A stretch of 64,000 nucleotides of DNA from Rhizobium tumorigenes. GTDB lineage: Bacteria; Pseudomonadota; Alphaproteobacteria; Rhizobiales; Rhizobiaceae. The notes beneath the pieces were generated by a model. That model made no database searches. It had not been told where the DNA came from and saw only the letters and a program-made list of their open reading frames with translations. Where the stretch lies: positions 1,798,001 to 1,862,000 of the forward strand of contig NZ_CP117255.1 in NCBI RefSeq assembly GCF_003240565.2, written 5' to 3'. This document shows, one piece after another, positions 1 through 7,796 of the stretch. Positions within the stretch are counted from its first letter, which is position 1, and the number at the start of each line of letters is the position of its first letter. The position numbers and the translations under genes are program-made.

Positions 1-230
1 AATTTCAGGACGGTGTATACCACCGGGACCGTATGCAAGATGGCGCCAAGCCCAAGACCGACGCTCAAAAGCAGCGACAGAAAGCCGACACCTATCCCGA
101 ACATGTGCGGGATCGTGCGCCGAAAGCCGAAATTTACCCCGGATGCGAACAGCATCATGTTGTTCGGCCCCGGCGTGATCGACGTGGTGAAGGCAAACAG
201 CAGCAAGGCCAGCAACGTATCAGGCGCCAT
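1..230 (-). CDS. LysE/RhtB-family amino acid exporter, N-terminal part (cut by window edge)
   Basis: Reverse-strand frame opening at ATG 230-228 and running off the window start, so only the first 76 residues are visible. The translation begins MAPDTLLALLLFAFTTSITP and continues with GPNNMM, the T-P-G-P-N/P-N motif that marks the first helix of LysE/RhtB translocators. Two hydrophobic stretches (about residues 5-20 and 43-65) fit the first membrane helices. A GGGAGA ribosome site sits a few bases upstream. The family exports amino acids such as lysine, homoserine or threonine through the inner membrane; the substrate here cannot be told. It is transcribed divergently from the aldo/keto reductase, across about 280 bp. 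Confidence 0.85.
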   Translation of the reverse strand, partial: MAPDTLLALLLFAFTTSITPGPNNMMLFASGVNFGFRRTIPHMFGIGVGFLSLLLSVGLGLGAILHTVPVVYTVLK

Positions 231-509
231 TATAGTCTCCCGGGGATGTCGCGTTTCATCGCCCTGTGCAGGACAAGGAACATCCGTCCTCTGCGACGCG
301 TGCATCCGATATGCACGCAATCCTCGTGAGGTACGAGATGACAAATGTGACGGTGACAAAATAGCATCGGCAGCGCGTCCGTGGCTGACACCGACGACCG
401 GGGTCACGACAGTTTTACCTTTAAAACTACGGTGCGGAGCATACATCACTGGGAGACAAGAAGCGTACTCTGTGAACCTCTTCCACGAACGATACGAAAG
501 GCGACAGCC

Positions 510-1355
510 ATGAGCGATGCCATCCCGTCGATTAGCTTTCCCTCCGGCATCAGCGTTCCAGCCCTTGGCCAGGGCACTTGGAACATGGGCGACGATGCCT
601 CCGGGGCGAAGACGGAGGTAGAAAGCCTGCAGGTCGGCATCGACCTCGGCATGACGATGATCGACACTGCCGAGATGTATGGCGAAGGCGCCTCGGAACG
701 GCTTGTCGGCAAGGCAATCGAAGGTCGTCGCGACGAAGTTTTCCTTGTCAGCAAGGTCTATCCGCACAATGCCAGCAGCGAGGGCACGATCAAAGCTTGC
801 GAGCGCAGCCTGCAACGATTGGGAACCGACCGGCTCGACCTCTACCTGCTGCACTGGCGCGGCAGCTACCCGCTGGCAGATACCGTCGACGCCTTCGAGC
901 GACTGAAAGCTGCCGGCAAGATCCGCGCCTGGGGCGTCTCGAATTTCGATGTCAGTGACATGGAGGAACTGTTGCGGGTGCCGTCGGGCCGAAACGTCGC
1001 CACAAACCAGGTGCTCTACAATCTCGGCCGGCGTGGAATAGAATTCGACCTGCTGCCATGGTGCCACGACCGAAGTATTCCGGTAATCGCCTATTCGCCT
1101 ATCGAGCAAGGCCGGCTGACGCGCCACCCGACGCTCGTCCAGCTTGCCAAGGCCTATCAGGCTACGCCTGCCCAGGTCGCACTTGCCATCGTGCTCAGGC
1201 GCGACGGCGTTTTCGCGATTCCGAAGACGTCCCAGCCGGCGCGCACCAGAGAAAACCGGCAGGCGGTGTCGCTCGACATTTCGAACGAGGACTGGGCAGT
1301 CCTAGACGCCGCCTTTCCGCCTCCGCAGAGGAAAACACCGCTGGAGATGCTCTGA
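510..1355 (+). CDS. Aldo/keto reductase (281 aa)
   Basis: NAD(P)H-dependent oxidoreductase of the AKR superfamily, predicted to be a cytosolic TIM barrel reducing aldehydes or ketones. The complete catalytic tetrad is visible: Asp52 and Tyr57 in [10 protein letters not shown], Lys82 in LVSKVYP and His115 in [10 protein letters not shown]. The cofactor-binding C-terminal part (VFAIPKTS...) is present and the length suits the 2,5-diketogluconate reductase branch. The reading frame is open further upstream, but ATG 510 is chosen because it has a GAAAGG site nearby and the N-terminus [20 protein letters not shown] then matches the family. The substrate is unknown. Its last bases form half of a hairpin that also serves the facing ilvH gene. 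Confidence 0.85.
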   Translation: MSDAIPSISFPSGISVPALGQGTWNMGDDASGAKTEVESLQVGIDLGMTMIDTAEMYGEGASERLVGKAIEGRRDEVFLVSKVYPHNASSEGTIKACERSLQRLGTDRLDLYLLHWRGSYPLADTVDAFERLKAAGKIRAWGVSNFDVSDMEELLRVPSGRNVATNQVLYNLGRRGIEFDLLPWCHDRSIPVIAYSPIEQGRLTRHPTLVQLAKAYQATPAQVALAIVLRRDGVFAIPKTSQPARTRENRQAVSLDISNEDWAVLDAAFPPPQRKTPLEML

Positions 1356-1365
1356 TCTCCAGCGG
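1331..1365 (-). terminator. Intrinsic terminator of ilvH, inside the 3' end of the facing reductase gene
   Basis: A perfect 10-bp stem (CCGCTGGAGA at 1338-1347 with TCTCCAGCGG at 1356-1365, 8-nt loop) is followed on the reverse strand by TGTTTTCC. It lies just past the ilvH stop and contains the reductase stop codon in its loop. A second short hairpin (CTGCG/CGCAG, 1368-1381) lies between it and ilvH. Confidence 0.6.
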
Positions 1366-1382
1366 CACTGCGTAAACGCAGC

Positions 1383-1955
1383 TTACATGCCTTGCGGGCC
1401 GCGGTTCATTGCCGCGATCCCGGTGCGGCACACTTCGACCAGGCCGAGAGGCCGCATGATGGCGACGAACTGGTCGATCTTCGACGACTTGCCGGTGATT
1501 TCCAGAATGAAATGTTCAACGGTGGCATCCACCACCTTGGCGTGGAAAGCGTCGGCCAGCCGCAGCGTCTCGGCCCGCGTCTCGCCGGTACCGGTGATCT
1601 TGATCAGGGCCACTTCGCGCTCGATCGGCCGCTCCTGGCCGAGTTCGCGGGCCCGTACCGTCAGGTCGACAACTCGGTGAACGGGGATGATACGCTCCAG
1701 CTGCGCCTTGATCTGCTCAAGCACCTGCGGCGTCCCGCGGGTCACGATGGTGATGCGTGACAGATGCGCCTGATGTTCGGTTTCCGACACGGTCAGGCTC
1801 TCGATGTTATAGCCGCGACCGGAAAAAAGGCCGATGACGCGCGCAAGCGTGCCCGGCTCGTTATCGACCAGAACCGAAAGCGTGTGGTTCTCGGCCGTCG
1901 CAGTTTCCGGCGAAATGAAATAGGCGGAGCCGGTCGGTTGAAGGTGTGCATTCAT
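1383..1955 (-). CDS. ilvH: Acetolactate synthase small (regulatory) subunit
   Basis: Regulatory subunit of acetohydroxyacid synthase (190 aa), the first common enzyme of valine, leucine and isoleucine synthesis. It stimulates the large subunit and confers feedback inhibition by valine. An ACT domain covers about residues 24-100 (HTLSVLVDNEPGTLARVIGL, then GYNIESLTVS), followed by the C-terminal ALS small-subunit domain. Length and order match the family. It is downstream of ilvI in the same direction, but a toxin-antitoxin pair lies between them; the gap to the toxin stop is only 30 bp, so co-transcription with ilvI and the toxin pair is likely. A terminator-like hairpin follows it. Confidence 0.96.
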   Translation of the reverse strand: MNAHLQPTGSAYFISPETATAENHTLSVLVDNEPGTLARVIGLFSGRGYNIESLTVSETEHQAHLSRITIVTRGTPQVLEQIKAQLERIIPVHRVVDLTVRARELGQERPIEREVALIKITGTGETRAETLRLADAFHAKVVDATVEHFILEITGKSSKIDQFVAIMRPLGLVEVCRTGIAAMNRGPQGM

Positions 1956-1985
1956 GATCTTGGGTCCGTTTCCTCAGATATTTGT

Positions 1986-2387
1986 TCAGGATGCCAGCTC
2001 AGCGCCGGCATGGTGGATGTATTTGGTAGCCAGCCGCACAAGGTCACGGTCGAAGGTCACGAACACCTCGCCATCGCCAGTGAAACAGACATGCAGGGCA
2101 TCGGCAAAGTCCATGCCCGCTGCGAATGCTTCGAGCGCTTTGACGACACGGACCCTGTCGATGACGACAAAGCCCTCGAATTTGATAACACTTCTCAGCA
2201 GGGCCGAGATGCGTAAGCGCTCTACGCCGTATCTGCTTAGAAGCACCCATTCCGTCTCCAGCATCACTGTCGGCAGAACTACGAGTTGAAACGCTTCCAA
2301 GAGCCTCCCAGCCCGTTGCGCCTGAACGCTGTGATTATGGACCAGCAGCCGGACAAGAACATTGGTATCAATCGCCCTTGTCGCCAT
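1986..2387 (-). CDS. PIN-domain ribonuclease toxin (VapC-like)
   Basis: A 133-residue PIN-fold protein, the expected size of a VapC toxin, which cuts specific RNAs when free of antitoxin. The acidic metal-binding residues are present: Asp7 in RAIDTNVLVR, Glu44/Glu46 in MLETEWVL, Asp93/Asp96 in GMDFADALHV and Asp113 in VTFDRDLVR. ATG 2387 is preferred over the open frame upstream because it gives the usual short N-terminus before the first Asp. It overlaps the end of the antitoxin gene by 20 bp, typical of translational coupling in such pairs. The RNA target cannot be predicted. It sits between the two acetolactate synthase genes, in the same orientation. Confidence 0.85.
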   Translation of the reverse strand: MATRAIDTNVLVRLLVHNHSVQAQRAGRLLEAFQLVVLPTVMLETEWVLLSRYGVERLRISALLRSVIKFEGFVVIDRVRVVKALEAFAAGMDFADALHVCFTGDGEVFVTFDRDLVRLATKYIHHAGAELAS

Positions 2388-2676
2388 TCCACTGTCGCTC
2401 CAGCCGTTTCCAATCGTCAATCGCCACCTTGTCGATCGCCTGACGGCTTAGATCTTCCGTCAGTGGAGGACCGTTGTAATGGACGCGCTGTGCCAGAAAG
2501 TCAGCCACTTTCACTCGATGTGTCGAAGTCTCCGGTGTCCTGTCGACCAAGCGCAATGTGATCTCCCCACCACCATCGATGATTTCGAACTCGGCGCCGG
2601 GCTCTAGACCATGTGCATCGCGAACTTCCTTCGGCAGGATCACGGCACCCGTCTTAGACATTATCGCTGTAGCCAT
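2368..2676 (-). CDS. AbrB/SpoVT-type antitoxin of the PIN toxin (VapB-like)
   Basis: A 102-residue protein with an N-terminal swapped-hairpin AbrB DNA-binding domain (MATAIMSKTGAVILPKEVRD, then LEPGAEFEI), about residues 1-45. A C-terminal tail of the kind that wraps the toxin follows. ATG 2676 is chosen over the longer frame because a good TAGGAGCG ribosome site lies about 7 bases upstream. The antitoxin would neutralise the PIN toxin and repress its own promoter. It starts 56 bp after the ilvI stop, leaving little room for a separate promoter, though one in that gap or inside ilvI is possible. The order, antitoxin then toxin with overlap, is the standard arrangement. Confidence 0.85.
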   Translation of the reverse strand: MATAIMSKTGAVILPKEVRDAHGLEPGAEFEIIDGGGEITLRLVDRTPETSTHRVKVADFLAQRVHYNGPPLTEDLSRQAIDKVAIDDWKRLERQWNGDKGD

Positions 2677-2732
2677 CGAGTGCGCTCCTAGAAAGTGAGG
2701 ACGCGGCAGTGTACCGCGCCTCCGCGTCGCGA

Positions 2733-4532
2733 TCAAACCAGTGCGCGCCCCTTGGCGTCGATGGCGTTGGCGACGGCCTCGTCGGTTGCTTCGTCCGGCA
2801 GCAGCATCTCGTTGTGTGCCTTGCCCGACGGGATCATCGGGAAGCAGTTGGCGAGATTGGCAACGCGGCAGTCGACGATGACGGGACGCCTCACGTCGAT
2901 CATTTCCTGGATCGTCGCATCGAGATCGCCGGGTTTTTCGACGCGCAGGCCGACACCGCCGTAGGCATCCGCCAGCTTGACGAAATCGGGCATCGCCTCG
3001 GTGTAGGAGTTCGACAGGCGGTTACCATGCAGCAGTTGCTGCCATTGGCGAACCATGCCCATGTACTGGTTGTTGAGAATGAAGATCTTGATCGGCGCAT
3101 CGTGCTGCACCGCCGCCGACATCTCCTGGATGCACATCTGGATCGAGGCATCGCCGGCGATGTCGATGACCAGCGCATCCGGATGGGCGATCTGGACGCC
3201 GAGAGCCGCCGGCAGGCCGTAGCCCATGGTGCCGAGGCCGCCGGACGTCATCCAGCGGTTCGGCTCCTCGAAGCCATAGAACTGAGCCGCCCACATCTGG
3301 TGCTGGCCGACCTCGGTCGTGATGTAGGTGTCGCGATGCTTCGTCAGCTCATAGAGCCGCTGGATCGCATATTGCGGCATGATAACGTCATTGCTCATCT
3401 TGTAGGCGAAGGAGTTGCGGCCGCGCCAGCGATTGATGTCGTCCCACCATTCGGCCAGCTGGCTTGGCTCCTGTTTTTTCGGCAGGGCACGCCACAGGCG
3501 AACCATGTCCTCTAGAACATTACCGACGTCGCCGACGATGCCGATATCGACATGCACGGTCTTGTTGATCGAAGACGGATCGATATCGATGTGGATCTTC
3601 TTCGAATTCGGCGCAAAGGCGTTCAGACGGCCGGTGATGCGGTCGTCGAAACGGGCACCGATGCAGACCATGACATCACAGTCGTGCATCGCCATGTTGG
3701 CCTCGTAGGAGCCATGCATGCCGAGCATCTTCAGCCAGTTCTTGCCCGATGCTGGATAGGAGCCAAGACCCATCAGCGTCGATGTGATCGGAAAGTTGGT
3801 CAGCTCGACCAGCTCGCGCAGCAACCTGGAGGCTTCCGGGCCGGCATTAACGACGCCGCCGCCGGAGTAGATGACAGGCTTGCGGGCCGTCGCCATCAGC
3901 TCGATAGCCTGCTTGACCCGGTTGATGTCGCCCTGGACCTGTGGCTGGTAGCTTTTCTGGACAGCATGGGCTTCCGGCGGCGTATAGGTGCCGGTGGCGA
4001 ACTGGACGTCCTTGGGGATATCGACGACGACGGGGCCCGGACGACCGGTTTGTGCAATCCGGAAGGCGTCGTGGATGACGGCCGCGAGCTTGTTGACGTC
4101 CTTGACCAGCCAGTTGTGCTTGGTGCAAGGCCGGGTAATGCCGACCGTGTCGCACTCCTGGAAAGCGTCGGAGCCGATCAGCGTCGTCGGAACCTGACCG
4201 GTGAGGCAGACAAGCGGGATCGAATCCATCAGCGCATCCTGCAGCGGCGTGACAGCGTTGGTGGCACCGGGGCCGGAGGTAACAAGCATGACGCCAACCT
4301 TGCCCGTCGAGCGCGCATAGCCCTCGGCTGCGTGTCCGGCGCCCTGCTCGTGGCGGACGAGGATGTGCTTGATATCGTCCTGCTGGAAGATCTCGTCGTA
4401 GATCGGCAGGATCGCGCCGCCCGGATAGCCGAAAATATGCTCGACGCCATTGTCCTTGAGCGCCCGCAGGACGATTTCCGCGCCGGTCATCCTGTTATCG
4501 CTGGTCTGCTTGTCTGTGCCCGTCATTGCCAA
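2733..4532 (-). CDS. ilvI: Acetolactate synthase large (catalytic) subunit
   Basis: ThDP-dependent enzyme (599 aa) that condenses two pyruvates to acetolactate, or pyruvate with 2-ketobutyrate, at the start of branched-chain amino acid synthesis. The N-terminal ThDP-binding domain shows YPGGAILPIYDEI and the catalytic Glu62 in RHEQGAGHAAEGYA. A central FAD/regulatory domain follows. The C-terminal ThDP domain carries the GDAS...NN magnesium motif (IAGDASIQMCIQE ... IFILNNQYMGM). Length is typical. It is the first structural gene behind an attenuator-like leader and is followed by the toxin-antitoxin pair and then ilvH. The name ilvB would be equally acceptable. Confidence 0.96.
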   Translation of the reverse strand: MAMTGTDKQTSDNRMTGAEIVLRALKDNGVEHIFGYPGGAILPIYDEIFQQDDIKHILVRHEQGAGHAAEGYARSTGKVGVMLVTSGPGATNAVTPLQDALMDSIPLVCLTGQVPTTLIGSDAFQECDTVGITRPCTKHNWLVKDVNKLAAVIHDAFRIAQTGRPGPVVVDIPKDVQFATGTYTPPEAHAVQKSYQPQVQGDINRVKQAIELMATARKPVIYSGGGVVNAGPEASRLLRELVELTNFPITSTLMGLGSYPASGKNWLKMLGMHGSYEANMAMHDCDVMVCIGARFDDRITGRLNAFAPNSKKIHIDIDPSSINKTVHVDIGIVGDVGNVLEDMVRLWRALPKKQEPSQLAEWWDDINRWRGRNSFAYKMSNDVIMPQYAIQRLYELTKHRDTYITTEVGQHQMWAAQFYGFEEPNRWMTSGGLGTMGYGLPAALGVQIAHPDALVIDIAGDASIQMCIQEMSAAVQHDAPIKIFILNNQYMGMVRQWQQLLHGNRLSNSYTEAMPDFVKLADAYGGVGLRVEKPGDLDATIQEMIDVRRPVIVDCRVANLANCFPMIPSGKAHNEMLLPDEATDEAVANAIDAKGRALV

Positions 4533-4584
4533 GTTCCGTTGCCTGCTTGAGTATTCTGGAAGCGCGACGCCCGATTTCGGGCAT

Positions 4585-4608
4585 AAAAAAAGGCTCCTTC
4601 GGGAGCCT
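4585..4608 (-). terminator. Attenuator terminator in the ilvI leader
   Basis: On the reverse strand AGGCTCC, loop CGAA and GGAGCCT form a 7-bp stem ending in a run of T. It is a textbook intrinsic terminator placed between the leader peptide and the ilvI start codon, so it would stop transcription before the structural genes. Position and strength point to transcription attenuation. Confidence 0.85.
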
Positions 4609-4616
4609 GTTGTCTA

Positions 4617-4664
4617 GCGCATGGGTGGCTATCGCCGGATGGTTACACCATCCTGCCCATGCGC
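4617..4664 (-). promoter_or_regulatory. Leader RNA hairpin overlapping the end of the ilv leader peptide
   Basis: Outer stem GCGCATGGG (4664-4656 on the reverse strand) pairs perfectly with CCCATGCGC (4625-4617). Inside it is a second stem, GGATGGT with ACCATCC (4653-4647 with 4643-4637). The 5' arm lies within the last codons of the leader peptide. A ribosome stalled on the Leu-Ile-Val-Val codons would mask this arm, while one that finishes would release it. This is the expected switch element of a ribosome-mediated attenuator; the competing antiterminator pairing is not worked out. Confidence 0.7.
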
Positions 4665-4699
4665 TGTCCCACCACAATAAGAGTTGTCGCTATGTTCAT
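4643..4699 (-). CDS. ilv operon leader peptide (18 aa, Leu-Ile-Val-Val run)
   Basis: A short frame reading MNIATTLIVVGQRMGRMV then TAA. The core codons are CTT ATT GTG GTG, that is Leu-Ile-Val-Val, the three end products of the pathway controlled by ilvI/ilvH. It stops inside a strong hairpin and is followed by an intrinsic terminator about 40 bp on, all before the ilvI ATG. This is the layout of a branched-chain amino acid attenuator. No clear Shine-Dalgarno is seen. The likely -10 box ends only 8 bases before the ATG, so the transcript may be leaderless, as described for the trp leader of Sinorhizobium meliloti. It is an inference from sequence, but the run of regulatory codons is unlikely to be chance. 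Confidence 0.8.
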   Translation of the reverse strand: MNIATTLIVVGQRMGRMV

Positions 4700-4707
4700 G
4701 ACCGGAA

Positions 4708-4736
4708 TTGATAGACAGAAAATTTCGTAGCGTCAA
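4708..4736 (-). promoter_or_regulatory. Predicted sigma-70 promoter of the ilv leader
   Basis: On the reverse strand TTGACG (4736-4731), a 17-bp spacer and TATCAA (4713-4708). The predicted start of transcription is at or within a base or two of the leader peptide ATG. Confidence 0.6.
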
Positions 4737-4849
4737 CGCTTTGGGCAATAAAAAGTCAACGCGTCAAAGGTCCGCTGAAAAAACAAGCACTTCGACAGGA
4801 CTTTGTTAAGCGGACAACCCTATGCTCGGCGGATATCAGGAGCACCCCG

Positions 4850-6892
4850 TTGCTAAACAACGATTTGCAGACGTCAGGCAAAGCGGGCGAACACGACCGC
4901 CGCGACAACCTTACCCCGGGGAACCGCTTTCTTGGCCGCGTCGTCGCATGCAGCGGCGCCCGCGTCACGATCGCCGCAACCGCAGAGGCGGGCGGCACCG
5001 ATCTCACGGAACTGTGGTCCGTCGGCAGGCTGATCTCCATCAGCGTAGAGGGCAACCGCGTCGCAGCGCTGGTCTACTCCATGGACACCGGCAACATGGC
5101 CTGGGGTGAAGGTGAGGACAACCAGTTCCGCATCGAAGCCGAGTTGCTGGGCGAAGTGCGCGTCGATGCCGATGGCCGCGAAGAATTCTCCTCCGGTATT
5201 TCCCGCTATCCGCATCTCGGCGCCGTCGCCCATCGCATCCGCGCTCGCGACCTGATGCGCATCTATGACGCCGGCAAGGAGAGCAGCTGCGTTATCGGCA
5301 AACTGACGCAGGACGAAACGATCGACGCCGCCATCCACATCCCCTCCATGCTGTCGAAGCACTTCGCCGTTGTCGGCTCGACCGGCGTCGGCAAATCGAC
5401 GGCGGTATCGCTGCTGCTGCACAAGGCGATTGCCTCCGATCCGAAATTGCGGGTGCTGATCCTCGACCCCCACAACGAATTTGCTGCCGCTTTTCCCGAC
5501 CATTCCGTCGTCGTCGACACCGATACGCTCGACCTGCCCTTCTGGCTGATGCGGCTGGAGGAATTCGCCGAGGTGATCTTCCGGGGCCGCCCGCCGGTGG
5601 CTGAAGAACTCGATATGCTGCGCGATATCATTCCGGATGCGAAGCGCGCCTTTCGGGGCAACGATTCGACGCTGATGCGCCGCCAGACCGAAAAAAGCTC
5701 GATGACGGCCGACACGCCCGTTCCTTACCGGATGGCCGACCTTCTGGCGCTGATCGACGAGCGCATTGGCAAGCTCGAGGGACGGCAGGAGAAGCCGCAT
5801 CTTCGCTCGCTGAAAATCCGCGTCATCTCGGCGATCAACGATCCGCGCTATCACTTCATGTTCTCCAACAACACGATCAGCGACACGATCATGGAGACCA
5901 TCGCGGAAATCTTCCGGATCCCGGGCGACGACCGGCCTATCTGTACGTTTCAATTGTCGGGAATTCCCTCGGAAGTCGTCAATTCCGTCGCCTCGGTCCT
6001 CTGCCGCATGGCGTTCGAGCTTGCGCTGTGGAGCGAAGGCGCCATCCACATGCTGGTCGTCTGCGAGGAAGCCCACCGCTACATTCCAGCCGATCCCAAT
6101 CTCGGTTTTGTGCCGACGCGGCAGGCCATATCGCGGATAGCCAAGGAAGGGCGCAAATACGGCGTTTCGCTTGGCATCATCACGCAGCGTCCCGGCGAAC
6201 TCGATCAGACGATCCTGTCGCAGTGCTCGACGCTGTTTGCCATGCGCCTTGCCAACGACCGCGACCAGGAGATCATCCGCTCCGCCATTCCGAACTCGTC
6301 CATCTCCACCACCAGCTTCCTGTCGTCGATCGGCAATGGCGAGGCTATTGCTTTCGGCGAGGCTATTGCCGTGCCGATGCGCATGCGCTTCACCCGGGTG
6401 GCGGACAACCTCATTCCGAAAGCCAACGGCCTTGCCGAACGGGCCGACGACGTGACCCCGGACACGGTCGATTTGCGCAATATCGTCAGCCGCATGCGCT
6501 CGATCTCCGGACCGGACATATCGGCGTTCCAGCAGGCCTATTCGACGGGCAGCAGCAGGACCGGCGAAGACGAGATCGAACCGGAAGCAGCTTCGGTGCG
6601 CCAACTGTCCGAGGAAACACCGCGGCCCCTGCCTTCGGGTGCCGTATCGGTCGAATCCTACAGGCCCGACATGCTGCCTCGCCCCGGCGAGCCTGCCGCC
6701 GGCCTTGCCATGCCTCCGCAGACCTCGATCGACAGCAAGCTTGCCGAATTGCGCCGCGAATACAGGCGCGATGATGCCAGCCGGGCAAACCTTCCGCAGG
6801 ACGCCGCCGCATCTCCACGCCGCGATCAGGCGTCGTCGATGCGTGACAGTCTTATCAGGAAGCCGCTGGGGTCGCTGTTTAGCAGGGATTGA
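4850..6892 (+). CDS. HerA-family ATPase/DNA translocase (DUF87)
   Basis: A 680-residue hexameric FtsK/HerA-type ATPase. About residues 25-155 resemble the HAS-barrel region of HerA. The Walker A motif is VGSTGVGKST with Lys182, and Walker B is MLVVCEEAHRY. A C-terminal tail rich in Pro, Ser and Arg (about 560-680) looks disordered. The family moves or unwinds double-stranded DNA, in archaea together with the nuclease NurA; the bacterial role is less clear. No NurA, Sir2 or other nuclease partner is nearby, so a defence system is not indicated. The TTG start at 4850 is chosen because AGGAG lies 7 bases upstream and no in-frame ATG precedes the conserved part. It diverges from the ilv leader and converges on miaA. 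Confidence 0.85.
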   Translation: MLNNDLQTSGKAGEHDRRDNLTPGNRFLGRVVACSGARVTIAATAEAGGTDLTELWSVGRLISISVEGNRVAALVYSMDTGNMAWGEGEDNQFRIEAELLGEVRVDADGREEFSSGISRYPHLGAVAHRIRARDLMRIYDAGKESSCVIGKLTQDETIDAAIHIPSMLSKHFAVVGSTGVGKSTAVSLLLHKAIASDPKLRVLILDPHNEFAAAFPDHSVVVDTDTLDLPFWLMRLEEFAEVIFRGRPPVAEELDMLRDIIPDAKRAFRGNDSTLMRRQTEKSSMTADTPVPYRMADLLALIDERIGKLEGRQEKPHLRSLKIRVISAINDPRYHFMFSNNTISDTIMETIAEIFRIPGDDRPICTFQLSGIPSEVVNSVASVLCRMAFELALWSEGAIHMLVVCEEAHRYIPADPNLGFVPTRQAISRIAKEGRKYGVSLGIITQRPGELDQTILSQCSTLFAMRLANDRDQEIIRSAIPNSSISTTSFLSSIGNGEAIAFGEAIAVPMRMRFTRVADNLIPKANGLAERADDVTPDTVDLRNIVSRMRSISGPDISAFQQAYSTGSSRTGEDEIEPEAASVRQLSEETPRPLPSGAVSVESYRPDMLPRPGEPAAGLAMPPQTSIDSKLAELRREYRRDDASRANLPQDAAASPRRDQASSMRDSLIRKPLGSLFSRD

Positions 6893-6904
6893 CGCCAACA
6901 GTTC

Positions 6905-7795
6905 TCATCCGATCCGCTCCCAGCTTTGATCCATCTGGTTACGAAACCAGGTCATCTGCCGCTTTGCATATTGCCGGGTCCCAGCCGAACCGAGTTCGAT
7001 GACCTCCTCTCGACCGATTTCGCCGCGCAACATCGCCGCAATCTGCGAGACGCCGATAGCCTTCATGACGGGCTGTTGCGGCGAAAGGCCGAACGTCAGC
7101 AGATCGGCTACCTCTTTCTCCGCACCATCAGCAAGCATCACCTCGAACCGGCGTTCGATGCGCTCGTGCAGCACCTGCCGCTCGGGCAGTACGACGATCT
7201 TGCGGGCGCGGGCGGGGTCGATGATGACCGGTCCGGCAAGTCCCTGTAGCGCGGCGAGCGACTGGCCTGTAGCAAGCTTCACTTCAAGCGCCCTGACGAT
7301 GCGTTGCCCGTCCTGCGGCTTGAGGCTAGCCGCCATCGCCGGGTCGCGCTGCGCCAGTTCACGGTGGAGCGGTTCCGCCCCGTCTTCGATAAGCCGCTGG
7401 CGCAGACCCTCACGAAGTTCGGCCGGGATTTCCGGCATGGGAGAAAGTCCGCCTGTCAAAGCCTTGAAATAGAGCCCGGTTCCGCCGACGATGACCGGCA
7501 TGCGACGCTCCCGGCGGAGTTCTGCCAAAAGCTCCGAAATCTGCCGCAGCCACATTCCGGTCGAATAGGCATCTCCGGCCGGGACGTGACCGTAGAGATG
7601 GTGGGGAATGCCCTTCGTATCCTCAATGGATGGGCGCGCGGTGAGGATCCGCAGCGTGTCGTAGACCTGCATGCTGTCGGCATTGATCACCACGCCGTCG
7701 TACAGGCTGGCAAGCTCCACGGCCATGCCGGACTTGCCGCTGGCGGTCGGCCCGGTTATCAGGATCGCGTCGATGTCGTTCACAGGGTTTCCCAT
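6905..7795 (-). CDS. miaA: tRNA dimethylallyltransferase
   Basis: Transfers a dimethylallyl group to N6 of A37 in tRNAs reading UNN codons, improving codon-anticodon pairing. With the chosen start (296 aa) the P-loop GPTASGKS is at residues 15-22, followed by the family signatures NADSMQVYDTL and VIVGGTGLYFKAL. The C-terminal RQYAKRQMTWFRNQ is the tRNA-binding motif. GAAGG lies 5 bases before ATG 7795; an ATG at 7798 is the alternative. The gene starts back to back with serB with essentially no intergenic DNA, so its promoter must lie inside serB. Confidence 0.95.
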   Translation of the reverse strand: MGNPVNDIDAILITGPTASGKSGMAVELASLYDGVVINADSMQVYDTLRILTARPSIEDTKGIPHHLYGHVPAGDAYSTGMWLRQISELLAELRRERRMPVIVGGTGLYFKALTGGLSPMPEIPAELREGLRQRLIEDGAEPLHRELAQRDPAMAASLKPQDGQRIVRALEVKLATGQSLAALQGLAGPVIIDPARARKIVVLPERQVLHERIERRFEVMLADGAEKEVADLLTFGLSPQQPVMKAIGVSQIAAMLRGEIGREEVIELGSAGTRQYAKRQMTWFRNQMDQSWERIG

Positions 7796-7796
7796 C

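Noticed and set aside
3552..4550. A 332-residue + strand frame opposite ilvI
   Set aside because: Antisense shadow of ilvI; no recognisable domain and the ilvI frame is certain.
4495..4677. Trp-rich reverse frame in the ilv leader (starts TTG, four Trp codons)
   Set aside because: It reads through the terminator stem and into ilvI in another frame. The adjacent ATG frame with Leu-Ile-Val-Val fits the regulated pathway far better.
4850..6892. HerA as part of a phage-defence system
   Set aside because: No NurA, Sir2, DUF4297 or other effector gene is nearby; neighbours are ilvI and miaA.
4874..6898. A 674-residue open frame on the - strand opposite the HerA gene
   Set aside because: It is a GC-rich antisense shadow: residue composition (His, Arg, Asp-rich), no ribosome site, no family, and the HerA frame has full motifs.
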